A stretch of DNA of 19,892 nt from Phycisphaerae bacterium. Lineage in GTDB: Bacteria > Planctomycetota > Phycisphaerae > UBA1845 > Fen-1342. The notes below the pieces were generated by a model. It did not search any database. It saw only the letters and a program-made list of their open reading frames with translations, and was not told the origin of the DNA. Within the stretch, counting starts at the first letter, position 1. The number at the start of each line of letters is the position of its first letter. A program made the translations under genes and the position numbers. Positions 1 to 7,923 of this stretch are shown here, piece by piece. The DNA lies in the NCBI GenBank assembly GCA_016935035.1, contig JAFGRR010000194.1, forward strand, positions 1-19,892, written 5' to 3'.

Positions 1-494
1 AACGGCAACAGTGAGCGCGGCTTGATCAGACGCTTCGACTTGCCCTGTGCGACGATGTTCGACCCGCAGAACGGACAAGCAAACGCCGTCACGTTCGGCG
101 GCGGCTCGACCTCGGCGGCACACGTTTCGCACTTGGCCGTCGTCTGCTCATACGTCGGTTCGCCATCCGCGAGCAGCGCCAGGTGCGTGCGGAAATCCAG
201 TTCGCGGATGTCTTCCGCCGATTGCGGAATGTGGTTGGCGTGGCCGCAGTACTCGCATACCAGGTCAGCGGTGCCGGGCTTGAAGGCCAGATCCGCCCCG
301 CACTGCGCACACGGAAATCGTTTCTGCTCGTCGCCCTGGCCGAGTGATTCGGCTGGTCGAGCAGGGACCTCCGCGACGCCGCTCATGTCCTCTTCGTACA
401 CGGCGTCAGAATCACCATCCGCTGCCGGTTCGACATGTCGCCCGGTCGATTCGTCCTCATCCCGCGGCGGTCGCGGCGGCCGCAAAGCACTCAT
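1..494 (-). CDS. Double zinc-ribbon (TFIIB-type) protein, 5' part only
   Basis: The reading frame is open from the ATG at 494 to the window edge (164 codons seen, C-terminus missing). After a polar, acidic N-terminal tail of about 55 residues come two four-cysteine zinc ribbons: CAQC (C62, C65) with CEYC (C80, C83), and CETC (C122, C125) with CPFC (C140, C143). The visible part ends in an IKPRSLLP stretch. This arrangement matches a bacterial family often labelled TFIIB-type zinc-ribbon protein, or mislabelled primosomal protein N'; that match is from memory of the family. The family usually continues into a longer C-terminal region. I chose the ATG at 494 over the in-frame ATG at 500 because GGAGGG lies six bases before it, whereas it touches the one at 500. 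The role is unknown; metal binding is inferred from the cysteines. Confidence 0.8.
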   Translation of the reverse strand, partial: MSALRPPRPPRDEDESTGRHVEPAADGDSDAVYEEDMSGVAEVPARPAESLGQGDEQKRFPCAQCGADLAFKPGTADLVCEYCGHANHIPQSAEDIRELDFRTHLALLADGEPTYEQTTAKCETCAAEVEPPPNVTAFACPFCGSNIVAQGKSKRLIKPRSLLP

Positions 495-567
495 ACGCAT
501 CCCTCCACGATTGACAGCGATGAGCAACCTACCGGCGAGCCACGCGAGATACAACCGTCTATCCCAT

Positions 568-696
568 GTGCCACTGCTCATGAGCATTGCATTGACGGCA
601 GTGCGGCGCGCGAGGGACATCGAGCAGCCCTCTGCCGCCCGCTCCATCGTGCGGCACGCAATAGCCCAGAGCTCCACTGCTCAAGAGCAGTGGCAC
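568..696. repeat. Two-hairpin intergenic repeat, copy 1
   Basis: The left end is GTGCCACTG followed by the palindrome TGCTCATGAGCA (568-586). The right end is a perfect hairpin, CCACTGCTC-AA-GAGCAGTGG (674-693), followed by CAC. The two ends are also complementary to each other, so the whole is framed by inverted repeats. This is the longest of four copies (129 bp), and its left hairpin is partly decayed, with ATTG where CAGTG is expected. Possible roles are a transcript-end structure, a REP-like element or a small non-autonomous mobile element; the sequence does not decide. Confidence 0.75.
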
Positions 697-729
697 CCGG
701 CGGCCGCTCCGCCACCCATCTTCGTCTTT

Positions 730-761
730 CCCTACGTCCCTATGTCCCTCTGTCCCTTCTT
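730..761. repeat. Imperfect 8-bp tandem repeat
   Basis: Four units occur in a row: CCCTACGT, CCCTATGT, CCCTCTGT, CCCTTCTT. The tract is pyrimidine-rich on the plus strand and lies about 80 bases before the DUF456 start. No function can be read from it. Confidence 0.6.
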
Positions 762-838
762 TCTTCCCATTGCCCCCGCCGGCAGTGAGCCGAATAATGC
801 GGGCGTATCGCCGAATGCCGCCATAAGCGAGACCTCCA

Positions 839-1354
839 ATGCTCTACGTCTGGGCGACGCTGCTGACATTGTTGAACGCCGGCTGGCTGGTGACGGTTGT
901 GCTCGGGCTGCCCGGGACGTGGCTGATGGTCATCAGCACGGCCCTGGTCGCGTGGTGGCAATGGGACCGGGTCATGATCGGCTTGCCGACGCTCGTCGTG
1001 ATCGCCGTGCTCGCGCTGCTGGGCGAGATCGCCGAGTTCATCGCCGGCGTGTGGGGCACCAAGCAGTTCGGCGGCACGAATTGGGGCGCCGGCGGCGCGC
1101 TGGTCGGCACGCTCATCGGCGGCCTGGTCGGCACCTTCGCGATCCCGGTCCCCGTGCTCGGCTCGCTGATCGGCGCCTGTGCCGGTGCGGCGCTCGGTGC
1201 CTGGGGCTTCGAGCTATCGGCGGGGCAGAAGATGAAACCCTCCCTTAAGTCCGCCGCCGGCGCCGGCATCGGCCGCCTAAGCGGCACCGTCGCCAAATTG
1301 GCGGCCGGCGTGCTAATCTGGGTGATAGCGGCGGTGGCGGCGTTCTGGCCGTGA
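839..1354 (+). CDS. DUF456 family membrane protein
   Basis: This small integral membrane protein has 171 residues. Its first 35 residues are hydrophobic and contain the GLPGTWL motif (about residues 23-29) typical of DUF456. A second hydrophobic segment ends in GEIAEF. A Gly/Ala-rich stretch follows (about 85-125: GGALVGTLIGGLVGTF, then GSLIGACAGAALGAW), and a final hydrophobic C-terminal helix ends in AFWP. The length is normal for the family. The family has no established biochemical function. The ATG at 839 gives the full hydrophobic N-terminus; only a weak purine stretch (AGCGAGA) precedes it. The next gene in the same direction starts 107 bp downstream, so co-transcription is possible but not shown. 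Confidence 0.8.
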   Translation: MLYVWATLLTLLNAGWLVTVVLGLPGTWLMVISTALVAWWQWDRVMIGLPTLVVIAVLALLGEIAEFIAGVWGTKQFGGTNWGAGGALVGTLIGGLVGTFAIPVPVLGSLIGACAGAALGAWGFELSAGQKMKPSLKSAAGAGIGRLSGTVAKLAAGVLIWVIAAVAAFWP

Positions 1355-1461
1355 AGGTCCTGCGATATCGCGTGCGGGCTGCTGTTGCCTATCCCTTGAC
1401 CGTGTCTCCACAATACCTCGGTGAAGTCATACCTATCAATCCATCAGAAAGGGGCGTGATC

Positions 1462-2610
1462 ATGCGGACTGTTTTGCTCGGCGGGGTGCTGTTGATGCTG
1501 GTCTTGGCCGCTGGCGGGTGTCCGGTCGCCGGCGTGGCGGATGACGGGCAATTGACGGAGGCCGTTGACGACGCGGCGTCGACGGATGAGGCCGCGGCGG
1601 AGGTGCCGGACGCTAACGAGCCGGACGTCCCAAGTGTCTGGGATGTCGCGGGCGATGTTTACGACGTCTCGTGGCGGGAAACCTGGGACTCGGATACGTC
1701 TGAAGGGGTAGGCGACGGCAGCGGCGACGATGGCAACTCAGACAATGCCGACGACGGCAACACGGGCGGGAGTGGCGCTGGTTCCTCAGGCGGTGCTGCC
1801 AATGGCGCATCGGGAAATGACGGCGCAGACGCCGGCTCGTCGGGTGACGATGGCTCCAGCGACAACGATTCATCGGCCGTCCGCGATCCCAATGACGCCG
1901 TCGATCAGGTCGCGCGGCAGGTAGTGGCCGCCGGCGTGCGCTGCGCCATGTGCGTGCCGCTGGCGGATGAGCGGCTGGACATGAACTCCGCCGGCCAGGG
2001 GCAGTTTGGCGAGTGCCCAGTGGTCGGCTTTGCCGACGATGGCGACAGCGGCCTCATCAGCATGATGTTCGGCTACGACGACGGGTGCAGCGGCCCGCTC
2101 ACCGGCGGGATAACGCTGACCGGCTCGGTCGCCGTCATATATGACCAGGTCACCGACGCTATCGAGCTGTACTTCCTGGAGATGCCCGGCGGCGTGAAAG
2201 AGATCCCGGGCGAGATACACGGTACGTACGCGCAATCATCCGGCGGCGCGTCTGTCGCCGGTGCGTTCACCCTCGATTCGGACGCCACCGGCACCATCAG
2301 CGGCGACGTGGCGCTTGCGTACTCGTCCGACGACATCACCACAATCAACTCGGCGAGTTGGTACGCGGATGCCGAGGGTTATGCATACGACCTGACGTGT
2401 ACGGCGATCGTGATCAACCAGGTCACCACACAGAGCTTCATCCCGACCAGCGGCACGGTGAGCTTCAATGTGGACAACCCCGCCGGCGATCCGGCGACGC
2501 TGCCGGTGGTGATCGCGTTCAACGCGCAGTCGTCCGCGACGAGCGTGGTGTCCGTGCAGATCGGCGACGATCCGCCGTTCGATCACTACGTTTCGGGCAT
2601 GGGCCCGTAA
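1462..2610 (+). CDS. Putative secreted lipoprotein with acidic Gly/Ser/Asp linker
   Basis: Predicted length is 382 residues. The N-terminus is a signal sequence ending in AAGGC, with the cysteine at residue 20 as a likely lipidation site; the lipobox is imperfect because alanine replaces the usual leucine at -3. Residues about 28-75 are acidic. Residues about 78-138 are low-complexity Gly/Ser/Asp/Asn. The C-terminal 240 residues look like a beta-rich domain with scattered cysteines (C161, C164, C185, C209 and one near 312). I recognise no domain. I chose the ATG at 1462 because AAAGGGG sits seven bases upstream and it begins the signal peptide; the frame is open back to 1351, but that extension has no signal peptide. 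A surface or envelope location is inferred. The gene is followed directly by a terminator hairpin. Confidence 0.75.
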   Translation: MRTVLLGGVLLMLVLAAGGCPVAGVADDGQLTEAVDDAASTDEAAAEVPDANEPDVPSVWDVAGDVYDVSWRETWDSDTSEGVGDGSGDDGNSDNADDGNTGGSGAGSSGGAANGASGNDGADAGSSGDDGSSDNDSSAVRDPNDAVDQVARQVVAAGVRCAMCVPLADERLDMNSAGQGQFGECPVVGFADDGDSGLISMMFGYDDGCSGPLTGGITLTGSVAVIYDQVTDAIELYFLEMPGGVKEIPGEIHGTYAQSSGGASVAGAFTLDSDATGTISGDVALAYSSDDITTINSASWYADAEGYAYDLTCTAIVINQVTTQSFIPTSGTVSFNVDNPAGDPATLPVVIAFNAQSSATSVVSVQIGDDPPFDHYVSGMGP

Positions 2611-2615
2611 TGTAG

Positions 2616-2641
2616 CGGCCGACATCTCGTCGGCCGTCTTT
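2616..2641 (+). terminator. Intrinsic terminator after the lipoprotein gene
   Basis: A perfect 8-bp GC-rich stem, CGGCCGAC/GTCGGCCG with loop ATCTC, is followed by TCTTT. It starts six bases after the stop codon at 2608-2610. The T-tract is short, so termination may be incomplete. Confidence 0.6.
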
Positions 2642-2661
2642 GAAGTTTGCGTTGTATTGCT

Positions 2662-2788
2662 GGGTGCCATGGGCAGGTCCTTGACCTTATCGGGGCCGTT
2701 GTTCGCACACACCTTTCAATGACGTGTGCGGCTACGGCACACTGCATCACGGGCAACCCCACCTTCGGTGTGCCTGCCCATGGCACCC
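2662..2788. repeat. Gap framed by a 16-bp perfect inverted repeat
   Basis: GGGTGCCATGGGCAGG (2662-2677) is the exact reverse complement of CCTGCCCATGGCACCC (2773-2788). The 95-bp interior contains a further hairpin, CGCACAC/GTGTGCG (2704-2710 with 2724-2730). The outer GTGCCA/TGGCAC ends resemble those of the two-hairpin repeats elsewhere in the window, but the core differs. It lies between the convergent lipoprotein and metH genes, so it could serve as a transcript-end structure for metH. Alternatively it is a small palindrome-ended mobile element. Confidence 0.65.
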
Positions 2789-2813
2789 GAGTTGTGTTGC
2801 CCGTTCCGGTTCG

Positions 2814-5800
2814 TCACTTCACATTGAAGTACCGCGCCTGCGGGTGATAGCTGATGATGGCGCTCGTCGATTGCTCGGGGTCCATCTGGAACTCTTCGCT
2901 CAGCGTGACGCCGATGCGGTCGGGCTGCAGGAGGTGCATGATGCCGCGCTGGTCTTCGAGGTTGGGGCAGGCCGGATAGCCGAAGCTGTAGCGGCTGCCC
3001 TGATAGCCCTGCTGGAACAGCTTGCGCATCTGCCGGGCGTCCTGTTCGGCGACACCGAGCTGCATGCGGACCTGTTTGTGGATGTACTCCGCCAGTGCCT
3101 CGGCGACCTCGACGCCCAGGCCGTGCAGGTACAAGTACTGCTGATACTCATTGTTGGCGAACCATTCACGCGCGACTTCGCTGACGCGGCTGCCGGCCGT
3201 GACGATTGAGAACGCACACACGTCCACCGTTCCGTCCTCGAGCGGCCGCCAGAAGTCTGACAAACACCAGTACGGCGGCGCGCTCTGTCGCGGAAATGTA
3301 AATCGCCAGATTTCATCGCCGTGGTGCTCGGGCCGATCAATTGTGCCGCTCGGCGGGGCGAAGATGACCAGGTCGTTGCCGTCGGAGTTGCACGGCCAAT
3401 AGCCGTAAACCGCCTGCGGCCGAATGATCCGCTCGCGGTCGCAACGTGCCACCAACTCGCGGTAGACCGGCCGCACCTCGCGCTCGATGTACTGCCTGAA
3501 TTCGTCAACGCTGCGACCCATGCGGCGAAAGCCCCACTGCACCTGAAACAGCATCACCTCGTTGACGTACGCCAGCGCCGCCATCAGATCGATCTGCTCG
3601 ACGACACGCGCGCCCCAGAACGGCGGACGCGGCACGGGGTATTCGTGACCGATGTCGCTGCGGTGCGTTTCCTCCAGCGCGGTGCGCGCCTCCGCGGCGG
3701 CGACTTCGCCCTCGTGCGCGAGCTTGGCAATCTCGGCGTCCAACGGCTTGAGCCCGTAACGCTGCTCCATCTCAAGCGCGAGTTGCTCCAGCGAGCGAGC
3801 CTCCAGCGCCGCCTGCGCGACGAGCGCCTCTTCCTCGGCTTCTTCCGCCGAGATCTCCGGCGGCGCCGCGCGCTCCTCCATTATCCGGCCCATCACATCG
3901 AGCCCCTCGAAGGCATCCTTGCCGTAGTGCAGCGGCCCGTGGTAGATCGGCCGCAGGTCGCCCTCGACATACTTGCGCGTCAGTGCCGCGCCGCCGAGAA
4001 TCACCGGCGCCGTTATGCCGCGCTCGTTGAGCACGGCCAGGTCGTCGCGCATCACGAGCGTGGACTTGACCAGCAGCCCGCTCAGCCCGATCGCGTCGGC
4101 CTGGTGTTCTTTCCACGCGGTGATGATGTTGTTGATCGGTTGCTTGATGCCAAGGTTGTATACGGTGTAGCCGTTGTTGGTCAGGATGATGTCTACCAGG
4201 TTCTTGCCGATGTCGTGGACGTCGCCGCGCACGGTCGCCAGCACGATCTTGCCGCGTGTCTGCCCCTCGACACGTTCCATGTGCGGTTCGAGATGCGCGA
4301 CGGCGGTCTTCATCGTTTCGGCCGACTTGAGCACGAACGGAAGCTGCATCTGCCCTGAGCCGAACAGCTCGCCGACCGTCTTCATGCCATCGAGCAGAAA
4401 CTCGTTGATGATGTAGAGCGGCTGATAGGTGGTCATGGCCAAGTCGAGATCGGCCTCCAGTCCGACCTTCTTGCCGTCAATGATGCGGCGTTTGAGCCGT
4501 TCCTCGATCGGCAGTTCTTCGATCCTGACCTCTTCGCCAATCTTCTCGCCGTCCTCGAACAGGCCGATGAAGCGTTCGAGCGGGTCGCCCGCGTCACGCC
4601 GATCGTAAATCAGGTGCATCGCCGCGTTCCAGCGATCGTCGCTGATCTGCGTCTTTGGCAGGATTTTGCTGGCATGCACAATGGCGGCAGTCAGGCCGCG
4701 CTGCAACGCCTCTTGCAGGAAGACCGAGTTCAGCACCACGCGGGCCGCCGGCTGCAAGCCGAAGCTGACGTTACTCACGCCGAGAATCGACTGACACCTT
4801 GGGAAACGCTCCATGACGCGTTCGATGCCGTCGAGCGTCTCGAGCGCCAGTCGCCGATCGGCCGCGCTGCCGGTCGTGATCGGAAACGTCAGACAGTCGA
4901 AGAAGATGTCCTCTGGGCGAATGCCGTGCTTTTCGGTGAGCAGGTCGTGCAGCCGTGTAGCGATCGCCAGCTTGCGTTCGGCGGTCTTGGCCATTGCCTC
5001 TCGCGGGTCTTCGTCGATCGTCAGCGCGACTACCGCCGCCCCGTATTGCCGCAGCAGTCCCGCGACTTTCGCCAGCTTTGCTTCGCCGTCCTCGAGGTTG
5101 ACCGAGTTGATGATGCACTTGCCGCCGGCCAACTTCAGCCCGGCCTCCAGCACGTCGATCTGCGTGCTGTCGAGCATCAGCGGCAGGGGAATGTCGCTGG
5201 CGAAGCGGTCGGCGACCCACTGCATGTCCGGTGCGCCGTCGCGGCCGACACAATCGACGCACACGTCCAGCACGTGCGACTCGGCGACCTGCTCCTTGGC
5301 CGTTTCGACCAAGCCCTCGATATCGCCCTCGATCAACAGCCGCTTGAACTTGCGCGACCCATTCGTGTTGCAGCGCTCGCCGACGATCAGGAAGCTGGTG
5401 TCCTGCCGCATACCGACGGACTGATACAGACTGCTGACGGCGGGCTCGGGCGTGACCTCACGCGGTCTGGGCTTCAGGTCGCGGACGGCCGCTACGACCT
5501 TCGCCAGATGCGCGGGTGTCGTACCGCAGCAGCCGCCGACGATGCTGATCCCGTCCTGCTCGACGAACTCGCGCAGCCAGCGGGCCAACTCGCCGGGGCT
5601 GAGCGGGAAGTGGGCGTGGCCGTCGACGACCTGGGGCAGGCCGGCGTTTGGTTGGATGCTGATCGGCCGCCGGGAGTGGGCCGCGAGGTAGCGCACGTGC
5701 TCGCTCATCTCCTGCGGTCCGGTGGCACAGTTGAGCCCGATAATACTGACCTCGGGGAAGGCGTCGATAGCGGTTACGGCACCAGCGATATCGGTTCCGA

Positions 5801-6404
5801 GCAGCATCGTGCCGGTAGTTTCCATCGTGATCTGGCAGATGATGGGGATCTGTTGGCCGGTGCGTTCGAACCCCAGGCGGGCCGCCTGGATCGCCGCCTT
5901 GGTCTGAAGAATGTCCTGACACGTCTCGATAATCAGGGCATCCACGCCCCCGTCGAGTAGGCCGCGAATCTGCTCGGCGTAGCTGGCGACCAGGGCGTCG
6001 TACGTCGTCTGCCGCAGCGATGGCAGTTTGGTGCCGGGTCCGATCGAGCCGGCGACGTAGCGTGGCTGCGCCGGCGTCGAGCAGGCATCCGCCGCCCGCC
6101 GGGCGATCTGGGCCGCCATCACGTTCAGGTCATACACCCGTTCTGACAGGTCGAACTCGGCCAGGACGATGCGGTTGGCGCCGAAGGTGTTGGTTTCGAC
6201 AACGTCGCAGCCGACGTCAATGAACCCGCGATGAATCCCCTCGATCACGTCGGGGCGCGTTTCGCACAGTATCTCCGAGCAGTTTTCCAACCCGCGGTAG
6301 TCGGCGAGGGAGAGATCGGCGGCGTGGATCGACGTGCCCATCGCGCCGTCGAACACCAATATCCGATCCCGCAACTGATCCAGCAGGGGCGTGCGCGTGT
6401 CCAA
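2814..6404 (-). CDS. metH: Cobalamin-dependent methionine synthase
   Basis: The enzyme transfers the methyl group of 5-methyltetrahydrofolate to homocysteine via methylcobalamin in the cytoplasm. All modules are visible in the usual order. The homocysteine domain (about 1-310) has zinc cysteines in GLNCATG (C226) and GGCCGT (C292, C293). The pterin domain starts at IVGERCNTNGSRKF (about 340). Next are the cap helices and the B12 domain with DVHDIGKN (His730) and LSGLLVKST. An Ala/Glu-rich linker (about 845-915) leads to the reactivation domain with GYWPCNSDGND and the SAM-site signature RYSFGYP. The length, 1196 residues, is near the E. coli enzyme. I chose the TTG at 6404 because GGAG lies eight bases upstream; an in-frame TTG at 6425 lacks a usable site. 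The 5' leader region (about 6405-6535) has inverted repeats, but I could not identify a riboswitch. Confidence 0.97.
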   Translation of the reverse strand: MDTRTPLLDQLRDRILVFDGAMGTSIHAADLSLADYRGLENCSEILCETRPDVIEGIHRGFIDVGCDVVETNTFGANRIVLAEFDLSERVYDLNVMAAQIARRAADACSTPAQPRYVAGSIGPGTKLPSLRQTTYDALVASYAEQIRGLLDGGVDALIIETCQDILQTKAAIQAARLGFERTGQQIPIICQITMETTGTMLLGTDIAGAVTAIDAFPEVSIIGLNCATGPQEMSEHVRYLAAHSRRPISIQPNAGLPQVVDGHAHFPLSPGELARWLREFVEQDGISIVGGCCGTTPAHLAKVVAAVRDLKPRPREVTPEPAVSSLYQSVGMRQDTSFLIVGERCNTNGSRKFKRLLIEGDIEGLVETAKEQVAESHVLDVCVDCVGRDGAPDMQWVADRFASDIPLPLMLDSTQIDVLEAGLKLAGGKCIINSVNLEDGEAKLAKVAGLLRQYGAAVVALTIDEDPREAMAKTAERKLAIATRLHDLLTEKHGIRPEDIFFDCLTFPITTGSAADRRLALETLDGIERVMERFPRCQSILGVSNVSFGLQPAARVVLNSVFLQEALQRGLTAAIVHASKILPKTQISDDRWNAAMHLIYDRRDAGDPLERFIGLFEDGEKIGEEVRIEELPIEERLKRRIIDGKKVGLEADLDLAMTTYQPLYIINEFLLDGMKTVGELFGSGQMQLPFVLKSAETMKTAVAHLEPHMERVEGQTRGKIVLATVRGDVHDIGKNLVDIILTNNGYTVYNLGIKQPINNIITAWKEHQADAIGLSGLLVKSTLVMRDDLAVLNERGITAPVILGGAALTRKYVEGDLRPIYHGPLHYGKDAFEGLDVMGRIMEERAAPPEISAEEAEEEALVAQAALEARSLEQLALEMEQRYGLKPLDAEIAKLAHEGEVAAAEARTALEETHRSDIGHEYPVPRPPFWGARVVEQIDLMAALAYVNEVMLFQVQWGFRRMGRSVDEFRQYIEREVRPVYRELVARCDRERIIRPQAVYGYWPCNSDGNDLVIFAPPSGTIDRPEHHGDEIWRFTFPRQSAPPYWCLSDFWRPLEDGTVDVCAFSIVTAGSRVSEVAREWFANNEYQQYLYLHGLGVEVAEALAEYIHKQVRMQLGVAEQDARQMRKLFQQGYQGSRYSFGYPACPNLEDQRGIMHLLQPDRIGVTLSEEFQMDPEQSTSAIISYHPQARYFNVK

Positions 6405-6474
6405 GTCGTGTTCTCCGTGAAGCAAGCCTCATATGGTGGCAGCCGGGTGTCTCGCCGACGCGGCAGGGGTGGGG

Positions 6475-6550
6475 GTTACCGTGGGCCGGCGGCTAGCCCT
6501 TGTCAGCCGGGCTGAAGCAGGTAACATACGGTGCTACGGGATGATACACT
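6475..6550. promoter_or_regulatory. Divergent promoter region, metH versus TPR/alpha-CTD gene
   Basis: On the plus strand TTGTCA (6500-6505) and TAACAT (6522-6527) are 16 bases apart. A second plus-strand candidate is TGATACACT (6542-6550), of the extended -10 type. On the minus strand TATCAT (6546-6541) could be the metH -10. A 13-bp palindrome, TCAGC-CGG-GCTGA (6503-6515), overlaps the first plus-strand promoter. GTTACC (6475-6480) pairs with GGTAAC (6520-6525), which would fold the metH leader. Which of these is used cannot be told from the sequence. Confidence 0.35.
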
Positions 6551-6586
6551 GCGGTTCCCCCACGTGCTAGCTGGAGTCTCACACCC

Positions 6587-7915
6587 ATGACTGAAGTGTC
6601 CGCGGAATTGCCGGCGTTCTTTGACATCGCCGAACTCACCACCGAAGCGATCGAGAGCTATCGCGAGAAGGTGCACGAGTCGTTCAACGCCTGGGAACGC
6701 TTCTACGAATTCGTGGGGGAGCGCATCGACGCGAACAACGCGCCGCCGCTGAACGTCGCGCTAGGCCTGTGTTTCCTGGGCCGTTTCCGCGAGGCGTTGG
6801 AGTGGTTCGACCGCGCCCCAGATAGCGGGTTTCGCTACTTCCACGCCGCCGAAGCGCTGGTCGCGATTGGCCGGTACGACGACGCGCTCGTGTCCCTGGA
6901 CAAGGCGGCCAAGCAAGGCTGGGAGGGGTTCGCCGTCGATATGCGCGCCGTCGGGATCCACGTGCGCAAGGGCGCGTTGGACAAGGCACAGAGCCTGATC
7001 GAGAAGCACGCGCGCGTCGGCGAGGATCGCGCCGACTGGTATGCCGCCCACGGTATGGTCTGCGAATACCGGGACGAGCGCGAAAAAGCGATTCAACTCT
7101 ACGAGCGCGCCCTGACGCTCCAGCCAGAGCACGAACTGGCGGCCTTTCGGTGCGCCTGGGTGCACGACATGCACGGCAACGATGAGGAAGCCATCCGGCT
7201 GTACGAGTCGCTCGCGACGCGGCCCTGTGCCCACATCAACGCCCTGATGAACCTCGCCGTGGTCTACGAGGACCATGGCAACTTCAACGCCGCATACCGG
7301 TGTGTGCAGCGTGTCCTGCGTTTCAACCCGAACCACACGCGCGCCCGGCTTTTCCTCAAGGACATCGACAGCAGTCGCCAGATGATCATCGACGACACCG
7401 TCGACGAGCGGCTGGACGCGCGCTCGCGTCTACTCGACGCGCCCATAAGTGAATTCGAGCTCTCGGTGCGGGCCCGCAACTGCCTCAAGAAGATGAGCAT
7501 CAACTCACTCGGCCAGTTGATTCAGCTCACCGAGTCCGAGCTGTTGGCCTACAAGAACTTCGGCGAGGCCTCACTCAACGAAATCAAGCAGTTGCTCGGA
7601 CGCAAGGGGCTGCGGCTTGGACAGCGGCCGGAGGAGATCGACCCGGCCACCATCTCGGCCGACGATTCCGGCACGCGCGTCGTCGTGCCGCCCGGACGCG
7701 AGGCCCTGCTCGCCAAGCCCGTATCAGAGATGGAGCTTTCGGTGCGCTCGCGGCGCTGCCTGCAGCGCCTCAACGTCGTGACGTTGGGCGACGTGATTCA
7801 GCACAGCGAACAGGACCTGCTGTCAACGCGTAACTTCGGCGTGACCTCGCTGAACGAGATCAAGGCACGCCTCGCTGAAATCGGCCTCTCCCTCGCGCCG
7901 AAGCAGGCGGAGTAG
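6587..7915 (+). CDS. TPR protein with two RNA polymerase alpha-CTD-like domains
   Basis: The protein has 442 residues. The N-terminal part (about 50-255) is helical with TPR-like repeats, for example residues 152-185 and 218-250. Two copies of the RNA polymerase alpha C-terminal fold follow (about 283-346 and 374-437). Compared with E. coli alpha, the key DNA-contact Arg265 is kept in both copies (R295 in SVRARNCL; R387 in SVRSRRCL). Asn268 is kept only in the first (N298; R390 in the second). Lys298 is lost in both (A328, T420), while Ser299 and Glu302 are kept (S329/E332, S421/E424). It is therefore not the alpha subunit itself. It may bind DNA or transcription proteins through the CTDs and partners through the TPRs; this is inference. 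GGAG lies ten bases before the ATG. The gene is eight bases upstream of tgt, suggesting one operon. Confidence 0.88.
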   Translation: MTEVSAELPAFFDIAELTTEAIESYREKVHESFNAWERFYEFVGERIDANNAPPLNVALGLCFLGRFREALEWFDRAPDSGFRYFHAAEALVAIGRYDDALVSLDKAAKQGWEGFAVDMRAVGIHVRKGALDKAQSLIEKHARVGEDRADWYAAHGMVCEYRDEREKAIQLYERALTLQPEHELAAFRCAWVHDMHGNDEEAIRLYESLATRPCAHINALMNLAVVYEDHGNFNAAYRCVQRVLRFNPNHTRARLFLKDIDSSRQMIIDDTVDERLDARSRLLDAPISEFELSVRARNCLKKMSINSLGQLIQLTESELLAYKNFGEASLNEIKQLLGRKGLRLGQRPEEIDPATISADDSGTRVVVPPGREALLAKPVSEMELSVRSRRCLQRLNVVTLGDVIQHSEQDLLSTRNFGVTSLNEIKARLAEIGLSLAPKQAE

Positions 7916-7923
7916 CCGCTTCC

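Larger units (their letters stand above)
501..838. other. Divergent intergenic gap without a gene
   Basis: This gap lies between the minus-strand zinc-ribbon gene and the plus-strand DUF456 gene. It holds a two-hairpin repeat element (568-696) and a short pyrimidine-rich octamer repeat (730-761). I see no convincing coding frame, tRNA or strong promoter. Promoters for both flanking genes are expected here, but no hexamer pair stands out. Confidence 0.6.

Noticed and set aside
22..1248. A 408-codon open frame on the plus strand
   Set aside because: It runs antisense through the zinc-ribbon gene, across a repeat element, and overlaps the DUF456 gene in another frame. Its translation is Arg/Ala/Ser-rich with no family resemblance. 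It is a GC-rich shadow frame.
1351..1461. Upstream GTG start for the lipoprotein
   Set aside because: It would add 37 residues with no signal sequence; the ATG at 1462 has a strong ribosome-binding sequence and starts the signal peptide.
3321..5960. Long plus-strand open frames opposite metH (3321-4358 and 4614-5960)
   Set aside because: metH is unmistakable on the other strand over the whole stretch; these frames mirror its codon bias and show no motif.
6405..6586. Cobalamin riboswitch upstream of metH
   Set aside because: Faint resemblance to the B12 box (GAGACACCCGGCTGCC on the minus strand), but the rest of the conserved core is not recognisable by eye.
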